Assembly: GCA_947258975.1 (NCBI GenBank)
Contig: CAMYKK010000037.1
Span: 1-59,524 of the forward strand
Reading direction: 5' to 3'
From: an uncultured Gammaproteobacteria bacterium
GTDB taxonomy: Bacteria > Pseudomonadota > Gammaproteobacteria > Arenicellales > JAANXG01
DNA length: 59,524 bases
The notes under the pieces are model-generated. The model was not told the DNA's origin. It saw only the letters and a list, made by a program, of their open reading frames with translations, and searched no databases. Shown in pieces: positions 18,833-28,106 of the stretch (its first letter is position 1; every line of letters begins with the position of its first letter). Both the position numbers and the translations under genes were made by a program.

Positions 18833-19737
18833 AGACTGATCTCCAGGACCCTTCGGACCAGCTGGTCGAACTCCATCCCCATGGCCCGAGCCGCCATGGG
18901 CACCAGGCTGTGATCGGTCATCCCAGGCACCGTATTGACTTCGAGAAAATAGGGTGCATTGTGCTTATCCAACATCAAGTCCACACGCCCCCATCCCGAA
19001 CAGTCCAGCACCCGGAATGCCTGCAAGGACTGCCGCTGGATCGCAAGTTCGAACTCGGCGGCGAGTCCGCTCGGACAGTGATAGACTGTGGAATCTGCTT
19101 CGTATTTTGCGGTGTAGTCATAGAAGGTACGTGGGGTTTCCAAGCGAATAATCGGCAATGCCTCGTTACCGAGGATGCCAACGGTCAACTCCGGACCCTC
19201 GATGCAACGTTCTGCAAGCACCGCGTCGCCGTACTCCTTTGCGGTACGCCAGGCATCTGTCAACTGCGCTTGGGTGGTAATCTTGGTCATACCGATACTG
19301 GAGCCCTCCAAAGATGGTTTTACAAACAACGGCAGGCCCAGCTCACGCACCGCGACATCAAGATCGGTTTCTTCGCTGAGCAGTCTATATGCGGGCGTGG
19401 GAATCCCCGCGCCTTGCCACATGATTTTGGTGCGCAATTTGTCTATCGCCAAGGCCGAGCCAAGCACGCCACTCCCGGTATAGGGAATACCGGCAACTTC
19501 CAACGCCCCTTGTATGACCCCGTCCTCGCCCCACCTGCCGTGTAACGCAATAAAGGCGCGGTCGACCGCGAGTTCGTGCAAGCGCCGCAGGACGGCACGA
19601 TCAGCGTCCACGCCCACTACGTCTAGGGCATGGGCCTGCAACGCCCGCAGAATCCTCGCGCCGCTCTTTAACGAGACCTCTCTTTCGGCAGACAATCCAC
19701 CCATGAGCACTGCTACTTTTCCGATATCTTCATTCAC
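18829..19737 (-). CDS. ddl: D-alanine--D-alanine ligase
   Basis: ATP-grasp enzyme joining two D-alanines for the peptidoglycan stem peptide. 302 residues from a GTG start that overlaps the murB stop (GTGA). The sequence then begins KVAVLMGGLSAEREVSLKSG, the standard DdlB opening. Further signatures are HGRWGEDGVIQGALE, the glycine-rich ATP loop VKPSLEGSSIGMTK and the Mg-binding end YFLEVNTVPGMTDHS. The longer open frame upstream is within murB. DdlB-type by position. Confidence 0.97.
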   Translation of the reverse strand: MNEDIGKVAVLMGGLSAEREVSLKSGARILRALQAHALDVVGVDADRAVLRRLHELAVDRAFIALHGRWGEDGVIQGALEVAGIPYTGSGVLGSALAIDKLRTKIMWQGAGIPTPAYRLLSEETDLDVAVRELGLPLFVKPSLEGSSIGMTKITTQAQLTDAWRTAKEYGDAVLAERCIEGPELTVGILGNEALPIIRLETPRTFYDYTAKYEADSTVYHCPSGLAAEFELAIQRQSLQAFRVLDCSGWGRVDLMLDKHNAPYFLEVNTVPGMTDHSLVPMAARAMGMEFDQLVRRVLEISL

Positions 19738-20654
19738 TGGTGTTCGCCGATAATGCGTATTTCGGGTTCGAGCAAGACGCCATATCTTGTTTCCACCTCC
19801 CGCTGTAATCGCCGCACCAAAAGCTCTATTTGTTCTGCGCTCGCCCCACCGCGGTTCTCGATAAAATTGGCATGTTGTAGCGACACACACGCCTGACCTT
19901 CACACGCACCTTTCAAGCCGCAAGCCTCGATCAGTCTTGCGGCATAGTCACCCGGCGGATTCCGGAACACTGAACCGGCACTGGGGACTTGCACGGGTTG
20001 CGCTAGCGCGCGCTTGGTGAGAAGAGACTTGATCCGCTGCCGTCCGGCATCCGCCTCACCAGGGGTCAAACCCAGCTCGGCGGCAATAAACCACTCGTCA
20101 GGCCGCGGCATGATGACGGATCGGTACCCGATGCGGAACTCAGCGGGAAATCGCCGGCGCACGCGCCCGGATCGGTCCACGGTTTCCGCCGATGTCACCA
20201 CCTTCCACGTTTCCGCACCAAAAGCGCCGGCATTCATGGCAAGCGCGCCACCCAAAGTGCCGGGGATTCCCGCGAAAAACTCGGCCCCGGTAAGACCGGC
20301 GCGCACACTGTAGCGGGCAAGCTTCGCGCCCGGGACCCCGGCCTCGGCATAGATTCCGTGATCACCGAACCGTCGAATGTCACTCAGACCTCCGTGGGTG
20401 GCGATAATCACACCGCGGATACCACCGTCGCGCACCAGCAGATTGCTGCCCAATCCCGCCCACGTCACCGGTACGGCCGGTGAAACATCACGTAGAAACG
20501 ATATTAAATCGTCACGATCCGCCGGCACGAAGAACTGGTCCGCCGGGCCTCCCACACGCCAGCTAGTGTGTTTCGACATCGCTTCGTTATGCCTCAGTTC
20601 ACCACGGATCATCGCTGGCTCATCCACTTGCTGATTGTTTGCGGATTGCAACAT
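19734..20654 (-). CDS. murB: UDP-N-acetylenolpyruvoylglucosamine reductase MurB
   Basis: FAD enzyme that reduces enolpyruvyl-UDP-GlcNAc to UDP-MurNAc. About 306 residues from the ATG at 20654, which has GGAG ten bases upstream inside the end of murC; an ATG at 20612 is also possible. Visible are HTSWRVGGPADQFF, GLGSNLLVRDGGIRGVII (FAD site), GIPGTLGGALAMNAGAFG, the catalytic-serine region PSAGSVFRNP, and ANFIENRGGASAEQI. The AGSVFRNP pattern and overall length fit the shorter MurB class rather than the E. coli type. Confidence 0.96.
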   Translation of the reverse strand: MLQSANNQQVDEPAMIRGELRHNEAMSKHTSWRVGGPADQFFVPADRDDLISFLRDVSPAVPVTWAGLGSNLLVRDGGIRGVIIATHGGLSDIRRFGDHGIYAEAGVPGAKLARYSVRAGLTGAEFFAGIPGTLGGALAMNAGAFGAETWKVVTSAETVDRSGRVRRRFPAEFRIGYRSVIMPRPDEWFIAAELGLTPGEADAGRQRIKSLLTKRALAQPVQVPSAGSVFRNPPGDYAARLIEACGLKGACEGQACVSLQHANFIENRGGASAEQIELLVRRLQREVETRYGVLLEPEIRIIGEHQ

Positions 20655-20659
20655 TGGCG

Positions 20660-22054
20660 CTAATCTCCACAGCCCTCGATAGCCAGCTTTTTTGACGCTT
20701 GCCCAATGTCTCCGGCACCCAAGGTCAGGATCACATCTTGATCCTGCACGATGGACGACAATGCCTGCGGTAAATCCGTTAACGACGGAATGAAAATTGG
20801 ATCGGCCCGTCCCCGCGCACGAATGGCCCGGCACAACGCGCGCCCGTCGGCGCCGCTAAGCAATGGTTCACCCGCAGCGTACACCTCAGTAACGATGAGC
20901 GGATCATGGTCGGCCAAGACCTGGCTGAAGTCATCGATAAGATCCCGCGTGCGCGTATAACGATGGGGCTGAAATACAACCACCAACCGCCGGTCCGGCC
21001 AACTATCGGCAGCGGCGCGTAAGGTCGCATAGATCTCGCGCGGATGGTGGGCGTAATCATCCACCAACAACGCCGAACCATGTTTGACTTTGATCTCGCC
21101 ACGTATGTCAAATCGGCGGTCGATGCCTTGAAAATCTCGCAGCCCGTCCATGAGCGCCTGCTCAGAGACACCCAACTCATCCCCGACTGCGATCGCGGCC
21201 AATGCATTGCGAACATTGTGCCGCCCCGGTATCGGCAATTCGACAGCCAGGGGCGTCCTGCGGCCGGGCCGCATGACCTCGAAACGCATCGCCGGTCCGT
21301 GTTGTTGAATATTAGTGGCATAAACATCAGCTACCGACGTCGTGCCGTAGGTTCGTATTGGTTTTCGTACCTGCGGACTGATCTCACGCACCACTGGATC
21401 ATCAATGCATAAAACCGCAAGACCGTAGAACGGAAGATTCTGAATGAAATCGACAAAGGTTTGCTTGAGCACACCGAAGTCGCCTTCATAGGTATCCATA
21501 TGATCCGCGTCGATATTCGTTACTACTGCTATCAGCGGTTGCAGATGTAAAAATGAGGCATCGCTTTCGTCAGCCTCGGCCACCAGGTATTCGCCGCTTC
21601 CCAACTTGGCGTTGGACATGGCGCTGTTGACCTGGCCGCCGACTACGAACGTCGGATCCAAGCCACCGCGGGCAAGGACGCTTGCCACCAGGCTCGTTGC
21701 GGTGGTCTTTCCATGCGTACCCGCCACTGCGATGCCCTTTCTAAATCGCATCAGTTCTGCGAGCATCTCCGCCCGTGGGATGACCGGGATCTTGGCGTTC
21801 AAGGCCGCGTCGACTTCGGAGTTGTGTTCCTTCACCGCCGTGGATGTGACGACCACATCACAACGACTTACCGCAGCGGCATCATGACCAATACGAATAT
21901 CGGCGCCAAATTTCCGCAATCGCCGGATGGCCGCGTTCTCAATCAGATCAGATCCGGAGACCCGGTAACCCAAGTTGATCAGCACCTCGGCGATACCGCT
22001 CATGCCGCTGCCTCCAATGCCCACGAAATGAATTCGCTGAACGCTGTCACGCAC
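20660..22054 (-). CDS. murC: UDP-N-acetylmuramate--L-alanine ligase MurC
   Basis: First amino-acid ligase of the peptidoglycan precursor pathway. 464 residues: an N-terminal UDP-binding domain (HFVGIGGSGMSGIAEVL, 9-25), P-loop AGTHGKTTATS (111-121), central EADESDASFL and NIDADHMDTY, and a C-terminal domain with VDDYAHHPREI. The start is a GTG overlapping the end of murG by eight bases. Confidence 0.98.
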   Translation of the reverse strand: MRDSVQRIHFVGIGGSGMSGIAEVLINLGYRVSGSDLIENAAIRRLRKFGADIRIGHDAAAVSRCDVVVTSTAVKEHNSEVDAALNAKIPVIPRAEMLAELMRFRKGIAVAGTHGKTTATSLVASVLARGGLDPTFVVGGQVNSAMSNAKLGSGEYLVAEADESDASFLHLQPLIAVVTNIDADHMDTYEGDFGVLKQTFVDFIQNLPFYGLAVLCIDDPVVREISPQVRKPIRTYGTTSVADVYATNIQQHGPAMRFEVMRPGRRTPLAVELPIPGRHNVRNALAAIAVGDELGVSEQALMDGLRDFQGIDRRFDIRGEIKVKHGSALLVDDYAHHPREIYATLRAAADSWPDRRLVVVFQPHRYTRTRDLIDDFSQVLADHDPLIVTEVYAAGEPLLSGADGRALCRAIRARGRADPIFIPSLTDLPQALSSIVQDQDVILTLGAGDIGQASKKLAIEGCGD

Positions 22055-23117
22055 GCAGGACCTCCATGCAGATATCCACGACCCGTACCGTCGCCTGGGG
22101 CCTGGAAAGCTGCCGCGCTCGCCGCGCCATGTCCACGATTTCTCCCCGCTTTTGGCTCCAGCGGCACAGTGTCTCGGTTAATCGTCTCGCAGTAAGATCT
22201 CGTTGCGGAATGACGATGGCCGCGTTCTGTTGAGCGAGGTAATTCGCGTTGGCTGTTTGGTGGTCACCCACCGCGTAGGGAAAGGGAACAAAGATGGTCG
22301 CAACACCCGCCGCACTGACTTCCGCCACGGTCATTGCACCGGCCCGGCAAAGCACCACATCCGCCCAGCCGTACGCTTGCGCCATATCGTCAATGAACTC
22401 ATCGACCCGAACCGCAAGCCCGAACCGTTGATACGCTGCATTGACGGAGTCGGCGTTGCCGGCCCCGGCTTGATGCCAGACTTCCGGCGTGGGCTGCAGC
22501 CCGTTGATCGCTGCGGGGACCAACTCATTGAATACCTTCGCCCCTTGACTGCCACCTACGACCAGCAGCCGCAGTTCGCCATGACGATTCGCGAGCCGCG
22601 ATGTGGGGTCCGGAAGTTGGAAGATCTCTCTGCGCACCGGATTGCCGACGCATTCCGCGTCAACCCCCTTGGGGAAGGTGTCGGGAAAACCGGTCATAAC
22701 TTTAGATCCCAGCCGCGCCAACACCCGGTTCGTGAGACCGGCTATGGCATTTGCCTCGTGAATCAGTAACGGGCGGCGAAGCAACCATGCGACGACGCCA
22801 CCGGGCCCGGCGACAAACCCGCCCATCCCCAATAACGCAGCCGGGCGACGGCGCAAAATCACGCCGATGGTTTGCAGCATCGCGGTGAGCAGCAAAAACG
22901 GCGTGCGCAACAGACCCCACATGCCCTTGCCGCGCAGCCCACGAATGCTGATCCATTCGATGTCAAATCCGGCAGCGGGTACGGAACGGGCTTCGATACC
23001 GGACCTTGTGCCCAACCACACGATGTGGACGCCTCGGCGGCGTAAATTCTCCGCTACCGTGAGCGCAGGAAAAACGTGCCCTCCCGTTCCGCCGGCCATA
23101 ATCAGCAATGTGCTCAT
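22047..23117 (-). CDS. murG: UDP-GlcNAc:lipid I N-acetylglucosaminyltransferase MurG
   Basis: Peripheral inner-membrane GT-B enzyme that makes lipid II. 356 residues. It has MAGGTGGHVFPALTVAE near the N-terminus (7-23), a second G-rich loop GMGGFVAGPGG, IHEANAIAGLTNR, and the C-terminal donor site VVGGSQGAKVFNE and AGAMTVAEVSAAG. It overlaps the ftsW C-terminal ORF by four bases (ATGA). Confidence 0.98.
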   Translation of the reverse strand: MSTLLIMAGGTGGHVFPALTVAENLRRRGVHIVWLGTRSGIEARSVPAAGFDIEWISIRGLRGKGMWGLLRTPFLLLTAMLQTIGVILRRRPAALLGMGGFVAGPGGVVAWLLRRPLLIHEANAIAGLTNRVLARLGSKVMTGFPDTFPKGVDAECVGNPVRREIFQLPDPTSRLANRHGELRLLVVGGSQGAKVFNELVPAAINGLQPTPEVWHQAGAGNADSVNAAYQRFGLAVRVDEFIDDMAQAYGWADVVLCRAGAMTVAEVSAAGVATIFVPFPYAVGDHQTANANYLAQQNAAIVIPQRDLTARRLTETLCRWSQKRGEIVDMARRARQLSRPQATVRVVDICMEVLRA

Positions 23118-23716
23118 CGCACCGCTCCCGGTTTTCGGTGCGATGCGCGGTCAACCGCGAGCAATAAGCCGACCGCGATACAACTGGCGAGCAGGCTTGA
23201 ACCACCGTAACTCAAAAACGGCAGCGTCAAACCCTTGGTCGGCAACACCCCGGTGTTCACACCGATATTGATCATAGCTTGAATCGCCAGAAGCAATCCG
23301 ATCCCCTGGGCGAGACGCGCGGCGTATATTTCTCCAAAGCGTTCTGCACGGCGGGCAATTGCGAATGCGCGCCATAACAGGACACCGAACAACATGATCA
23401 CGAACAACACGCCGATTAGGCCCAGTTCCTCGGCAATTACCGCGAGAAGAAAATCTGTATCGGCATGAGGCAGGTAGTAAAGTTTCTGAATACTGGCACC
23501 CAAGCCCACGCCAAACCATTCGCCGCGACCGAATGCGATCAACGCTTGCACCAGCTGAAATCCGCTGTCAAAGGGGTCCGACCATGGGTTCATGAAGCTC
23601 ATGACACGTTCGGTCCGGTACGGCGAGATAACGGTCAACACCACCATTGCCGCAACACCCAGCAATACACACAACAAAAAATGCCAGAATCGAATGCCAC
23701 CTAGAAATAACATCAT
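23114..23716 (-). CDS. ftsW: FtsW, C-terminal half (split gene)
   Basis: 200 residues matching the second half of the SEDS glycosyltransferase FtsW, from the end of membrane segment 6 onward: MMLFLGGIRFW, then ERVMSFMNPWSDPFDSGFQL, AFGRGEWFGVGLGASIQKL, LPHADTDFLLAVIAEELG and LPTKGLTLPFLSYGGSS. It is in a different frame from the N-terminal half and overlaps it by four bases (ATGA). Its ATG has GGAG eight bases upstream, supplied by the codons for Leu-Glu of the first half, so separate translation is possible. About 12 residues expected between the halves are missing. Confidence 0.85.
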   Translation of the reverse strand: MMLFLGGIRFWHFLLCVLLGVAAMVVLTVISPYRTERVMSFMNPWSDPFDSGFQLVQALIAFGRGEWFGVGLGASIQKLYYLPHADTDFLLAVIAEELGLIGVLFVIMLFGVLLWRAFAIARRAERFGEIYAARLAQGIGLLLAIQAMINIGVNTGVLPTKGLTLPFLSYGGSSLLASCIAVGLLLAVDRASHRKPGAVR

Positions 23717-24243
23717 GAATCGGGCTCCAGAAGCAATAACAGCGCGAGCACCGCTAACACGATGCCGATTACCAATACCCCTTGACTGAATTCCCCTAAC
23801 GCCTCACGGTTGCGTGTGAGATAAGCGGCGGCATAGATCACCGTCGCCACTTTGGTGAACTCGGAAGGCTGAATCCGCAGCGTGCCCAACTCGAGCCAGC
23901 GAACGCTGCCATTCACCTCGATCCCTATACCGGGGAGCAGTAACGCGGCTAACGCCAGGATACATAAAATCAATAACGGTTTGCTGATTCGCTCCCACCA
24001 GCTAATCCGCGTCAACGCGACGAGCAAGATCAGCGCTATGCCAACGGCGGCATGTATCGCGTGCCGCGTAAGATGCTGAAAGCTGGTAGCGAGGGACTGG
24101 CTTCCACTCGCGATTGTCGCCGAATAGACCATCACCATACTGAAACTCAACAGTGCTAGAATCACTCCCGCCAGCCAGGGGTCAACGCGTGGCGCCGGGG
24201 CCGTGTCGTTGGCGCGGATCGCCTGTGAAACAGCGGACGTCAT
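23713..24243 (-). CDS. ftsW: FtsW, N-terminal half (split gene)
   Basis: 176 residues matching FtsW from the N-terminus through membrane segment 5: VDPWLAGVILALLSFSMVMV, SWWERISKPLLIL, GSVRWLELGTLRIQPSEFTK, then GIVLAVLALLLLLEPDS and stop. Normal FtsW continues EPDFG(T/S)..., through segment 6, so the frame ends where about 34 bases appear deleted. The start ATG overlaps the murD stop (ATGA). FtsW polymerises glycan at the septum with FtsI and is normally essential, so this is either a sequence error, a broken gene with a copy elsewhere, or a two-piece protein. Confidence 0.85.
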   Translation of the reverse strand: MTSAVSQAIRANDTAPAPRVDPWLAGVILALLSFSMVMVYSATIASGSQSLATSFQHLTRHAIHAAVGIALILLVALTRISWWERISKPLLILCILALAALLLPGIGIEVNGSVRWLELGTLRIQPSEFTKVATVIYAAAYLTRNREALGEFSQGVLVIGIVLAVLALLLLLEPDS

Positions 24244-25619
24244 GCAGCCAGCTCCTTCACCAGGGAGCAAAAAACATCGCCCCGTTGCTCGAAATTCTCA
24301 AACATGTCGAAGCTGGCACATGCCGGCGACAACATCACTACATCACCGGCTCGCGCCAGCTTGCCCGCAACCTGTACAGCGTCGCGTAGCGTTTTCACGC
24401 GATGACAATGCGTCACGTCGTCAACAACAGCCTCGAGGTTGGCGGCATCCTGACCGAACAGCACTGCCGCGCGCACGTGTTGCGCGACCACATTTCTTAG
24501 CGGAAAAAAATCTGCCGCCTTTCCGTCACCGCCGGCGATAAGAATCACCGGTGACTCACAACCCTTCAATGCCGCCACCGTCGCGCCCACATTGGTGGCC
24601 TTTGAATCATTCACCCAGCGGATCCCGTCTTGCGCCAACACCATCTCGGCACGATGGCGCAGCCCGGCGAAGTGACGTACCGCATGCACCATTGCGCTTG
24701 ATGACACGCCGGCAACGCTTGCCAATGCCATCGCCGCCATCACATTCTCGAGGTTGTGGCCCCCGAACAGCGGTACTTGTTCGCGCGGCATCAACTTTTC
24801 TGCGCCCCGCACCAACCACCACGTACCTCCGTGCGCTATCAATCCGAGCTCATCGTCACGTTGCGGAGCGGAGCACCCAAAGGTGCATGTGGATCTTTGC
24901 GGTGGCACCAGCGCCAACGTCGCGGGGTCATCGCGATTCACCACCGCCACCCCGGCGCCGTGAAAGATCCTCGCCTTGGCCTTTGTATAGGCGTTCAAAT
25001 CGGGATACCGATCCATATGATCGGGACTCACATTCAACACTGCCGCGGCCTTGGGCCGTAGACTCGATGTGGTTTCCAGTTGAAAACTGGATAACTCGAG
25101 CACGTACCAATCCGGCACTCGCTCGGCAGAGGTGAGGAGGTCCAACACCGGCACACCGATATTGCCGCCCAACGGAGCATCCAGCCCAGCCACGCGGCAC
25201 ATTTCGCCGATCAACGCCGTAACGGTGCTTTTTCCATTCGAACCGGTGACCGCAATGATCGGCGCGCGCACATGGCGTGCAAACAATTCCACGTCGCCGG
25301 CCACTTCCACACCGCGTTCGCGGACTTGTTGAATGGCCGGTTCATGAATCGATATCCCGGGGCTGACTACAACGATGTCCGCGTCCGCCATCAACTCGGG
25401 TTCAAAACCAATGTGCAGGGGAACATTCGGATGTAGCGCCGTGAATTGAGTCTTCATCGGCGGAGTCGTGCGGGAATCCACCACTTTGACATGATATCCA
25501 TGATCCGCCAGAAAGCGTACACAACTCATGCCCGTCTTACCGAGCCCCACCACCACCGCGGATGCCTGGGCGCGCGCCACGTCAATCGCCTCGTCGCAGC
25601 ATTGAAGCTCCGCGGTCAT
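24240..25619 (-). CDS. murD: UDP-N-acetylmuramoylalanine--D-glutamate ligase MurD
   Basis: Adds D-glutamate to UDP-MurNAc-L-Ala. About 459 residues from the ATG at 25619; a GTG six codons earlier is possible. Features: VVVGLGKTGMSCVRFLADHG near the N-terminus, the P-loop AVTGSNGKSTVTALIGEMC, central LELSSFQLETTSSL and LNVSPDHMDRY, and the C-terminal NDSKATNVGATVAAL and LSPACASFDMF motifs. It carries about 20 residues more at the N-terminus than E. coli MurD. ftsW overlaps its stop codon. Confidence 0.97.
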   Translation of the reverse strand: MTAELQCCDEAIDVARAQASAVVVGLGKTGMSCVRFLADHGYHVKVVDSRTTPPMKTQFTALHPNVPLHIGFEPELMADADIVVVSPGISIHEPAIQQVRERGVEVAGDVELFARHVRAPIIAVTGSNGKSTVTALIGEMCRVAGLDAPLGGNIGVPVLDLLTSAERVPDWYVLELSSFQLETTSSLRPKAAAVLNVSPDHMDRYPDLNAYTKAKARIFHGAGVAVVNRDDPATLALVPPQRSTCTFGCSAPQRDDELGLIAHGGTWWLVRGAEKLMPREQVPLFGGHNLENVMAAMALASVAGVSSSAMVHAVRHFAGLRHRAEMVLAQDGIRWVNDSKATNVGATVAALKGCESPVILIAGGDGKAADFFPLRNVVAQHVRAAVLFGQDAANLEAVVDDVTHCHRVKTLRDAVQVAGKLARAGDVVMLSPACASFDMFENFEQRGDVFCSLVKELAA

Positions 25620-25659
25620 ACATCCGCCCTTGGCCACAATGTAAATTGCATCGCAGTTA

Positions 25660-26742
25660 TCACCGAATCTTCAACGTTGCCAGACCCACCAGCACTAGAA
25701 TCAGGCTGATGATCCAAAACCGAACACTGACTCGCGGTTCGGGCCACCCCTTCAGTTCAAAATGATGATGCAGCGGTGCCATACGAAATATGCGCTTACC
25801 CACCAGTTTGAATGATGCGACCTGCAGGATGACGGAGACCGTTTCAATAACAAAGATTCCCCCCATGATGCACAACACGATCTCCTGACGGACTACCACC
25901 GCCACCGCACCCAGCGAAGCGCCCAACGCCAGCGCTCCAATGTCGCCCATGAATACCTGGGCGGGATAGGTGTTGAACCATAGAAACCCCAGTCCGGCTC
26001 CCACCAAGGCCGAACAAAACACAAGCACCTCGCCAGTTCCCGGGATGAACGGTATCGCCAGATAATTCGAAAAGATACTGTGGCCGGTGACATAGGCGAA
26101 TATACCCAGGCCTCCGGCGACCAGGACCGTGGGCATGATCGCCAGTCCGTCCAAGCCGTCGGTAAGATTGACCGCGTTGCTCGAGCCAACGATCACCAGG
26201 TAGGTTAGCAAGATGAACCAGGGACCCAGGCTGATCGCCACCTCCTTGAAGAACGGCACGATCAGTGTGGTCTCCAACGGAGATTGTGCGCTGAAGTACA
26301 AAAATAGAGCGCTTACAATGCCCGCGATGCTCTGCCAGAAAAATTTAGCACGGGCGCCGATACCACGCGGATTCTTATCAATCAGCTTGCGGTAATCGTC
26401 GACCCATCCGATCAGCCCAAACGACAAACACGTAAACAACACAACCCATACGAAACGATTCGTCAGATCCGCCCATAACAGCGTAGTGGCGATAACGGAC
26501 ACTAGTATCAATGCGCCACCCATAGTGGGCGTGCCGACCTTCTCGAAATGGGTCGGCGGTCCGTCTTGGCGAACGGTCTGCCCAATCTGATAATGACTCA
26601 GCTTGCGGATCATCATGGGACCGAGCACAAAACACGCAACTAGCGCGGTGATGACACCGCAAATACCGCGGAAAGTGAGGTAGCGAAATACGTTGAACAC
26701 GCTGTATTCTTTGGCCAGGGCATCGAACAAGTAAAGCAGCAT
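25660..26742 (-). CDS. mraY: phospho-N-acetylmuramoyl-pentapeptide transferase MraY
   Basis: Polytopic inner-membrane enzyme that makes lipid I. 360 residues, identical to the usual length. The start is the ATG at 26742, sharing one base with the murF stop (TGATG). Motifs: [25 protein letters not shown] (conserved aspartate pair), [26 protein letters not shown] and [13 protein letters not shown]. About ten membrane helices. The longer open frame upstream is inside murF. Confidence 0.98.
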   Translation of the reverse strand: MLLYLFDALAKEYSVFNVFRYLTFRGICGVITALVACFVLGPMMIRKLSHYQIGQTVRQDGPPTHFEKVGTPTMGGALILVSVIATTLLWADLTNRFVWVVLFTCLSFGLIGWVDDYRKLIDKNPRGIGARAKFFWQSIAGIVSALFLYFSAQSPLETTLIVPFFKEVAISLGPWFILLTYLVIVGSSNAVNLTDGLDGLAIMPTVLVAGGLGIFAYVTGHSIFSNYLAIPFIPGTGEVLVFCSALVGAGLGFLWFNTYPAQVFMGDIGALALGASLGAVAVVVRQEIVLCIMGGIFVIETVSVILQVASFKLVGKRIFRMAPLHHHFELKGWPEPRVSVRFWIISLILVLVGLATLKIR

Positions 26743-28106
26743 CAGTGGCACCCCTCGTTCGACACGGTGTCGTATTGTTGCATGATCTGTGAAACAACTT
26801 GTTCCATGCGCATACACCGCGACCCCTTTACCAAAACCGTAGTACCGTCGTTTAGCTCATCGCGCAATGCACGAATCAATGCGTTCCGATTCTGAAAATG
26901 AGTACCGCGATCACCAAAAGCCCGCACCGTTTGCTCGCTCAGCGGGCCCAGCGCAAACAGTCTATCAATATCATTCTCGCGGGCGTAATTGCCGATCTGG
27001 CGATGCAGCGCCGCCTGTTGCTCTCCCAATTCCGCCATGTCGCCCAACACCAGCACTGTCTTACCGGCGGTCCGGGACAGGAAATCGATGGCGACTCGCG
27101 CGGAGGCAGGATTGGCGTTGTAGGTGTCGTCATAGACGATCGCACCGCGTATTCCCTCGCGCCGCTGCAGGCGTCCGGAAACCGGCGTCATCGCACCAAG
27201 ACCGTCCTTGACCCGCGCCAGCCCGACTCCGACCGCAAGTACCGCGCAGGTCGCGGCCAAGGCGTTAACCACGTTGTGTAAACCAGGTAATGGCAATGTT
27301 ACATCGATATCTCCCGCAAAGGTCCGCATGCGCAGCCGCGACGTCTCAGCCCCCAATTCATACTCAGCCATAACATCCGCTTGCTGATGCACCGCAAAGC
27401 ACAGGCAACGCCGAGGGGCGGCTCGCTGCTTCCACAATGGCGCATACGCATCGTCCGCATTGATCACGGCGATGCCCGCATCATCCAGGCCATTGAAAAT
27501 CTCCCCCTTGGCTGCGGCCACCGTCTCGATGTCACCCAATCCCTCCAAGTGCGCGGCGGCCGCGTTGGTGATAACCGCGACTCCAGGTCGCGTCATGCGG
27601 CTGAGATGGTCGATCTCTCCAACATGGTTGGTGCCCATCTCGACGACCGCGTACCGATGCGTGTCGCGGAGACGCAATAAGGTCAGCGGCACCCCGATTT
27701 CATTGTTTAGATTTCCTGCGGTGAGCAGTGTGTCGTCTTTCGTGTTGAGAATGGACCCGATCATTTGCTTTACGGTGGTCTTACCATTGCTTCCCGTGAT
27801 ACCGATCACAGGAATAGCAAATTTGGCACGCCAGTGTGCCGCCAGTTCGCCCAGTGCGGTTTTGGCGTCGGCAACTCGAACCGTGTTGAGACTGGTCTCA
27901 ACGGTTTCGTCGATCAGTGCGCCCGCCGCTCGGCGCCGCGCTGCTTCGTCAATGAACCGATGTCCGTTGAAGTGCGGGCCACGCAGGGCGACAAAAAGAT
28001 CACTGGAATGTATCGCCCTCGTGTCCGTCGAGACGCCTTGGATCACGATATCGCGGCCCATCAACTTACCGTCTACTGCCTTGGCCACTTCATGTAATCG
28101 CATCAC
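26742..28106 (-). CDS. murF: UDP-MurNAc-tripeptide--D-Ala-D-Ala ligase MurF
   Basis: Completes the UDP-MurNAc-pentapeptide. 454 residues, standard. P-loop [17 protein letters not shown] around residue 105, [15 protein letters not shown] (carbamylated-lysine and Mg region nearby), [15 protein letters not shown], and [17 protein letters not shown] in the C-terminal domain. The start ATG overlaps murE by four bases. Confidence 0.97.
   Translation of the reverse strand: MMRLHEVAKAVDGKLMGRDIVIQGVSTDTRAIHSSDLFVALRGPHFNGHRFIDEAARRRAAGALIDETVETSLNTVRVADAKTALGELAAHWRAKFAIPVIGITGSNGKTTVKQMIGSILNTKDDTLLTAGNLNNEIGVPLTLLRLRDTHRYAVVEMGTNHVGEIDHLSRMTRPGVAVITNAAAAHLEGLGDIETVAAAKGEIFNGLDDAGIAVINADDAYAPLWKQRAAPRRCLCFAVHQQADVMAEYELGAETSRLRMRTFAGDIDVTLPLPGLHNVVNALAATCAVLAVGVGLARVKDGLGAMTPVSGRLQRREGIRGAIVYDDTYNANPASARVAIDFLSRTAGKTVLVLGDMAELGEQQAALHRQIGNYARENDIDRLFALGPLSEQTVRAFGDRGTHFQNRNALIRALRDELNDGTTVLVKGSRCMRMEQVVSQIMQQYDTVSNEGCH

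Noticed and set aside
23700-23730. Programmed ribosomal frameshift joining the two ftsW halves.
   Set aside because: No slippery heptamer is visible at the junction, and a shift would not restore the missing residues of membrane segment 6.
25900-26190. Additional small membrane protein opposite or inside mraY.
   Set aside because: It is an out-of-frame shadow of the conserved mraY sequence.
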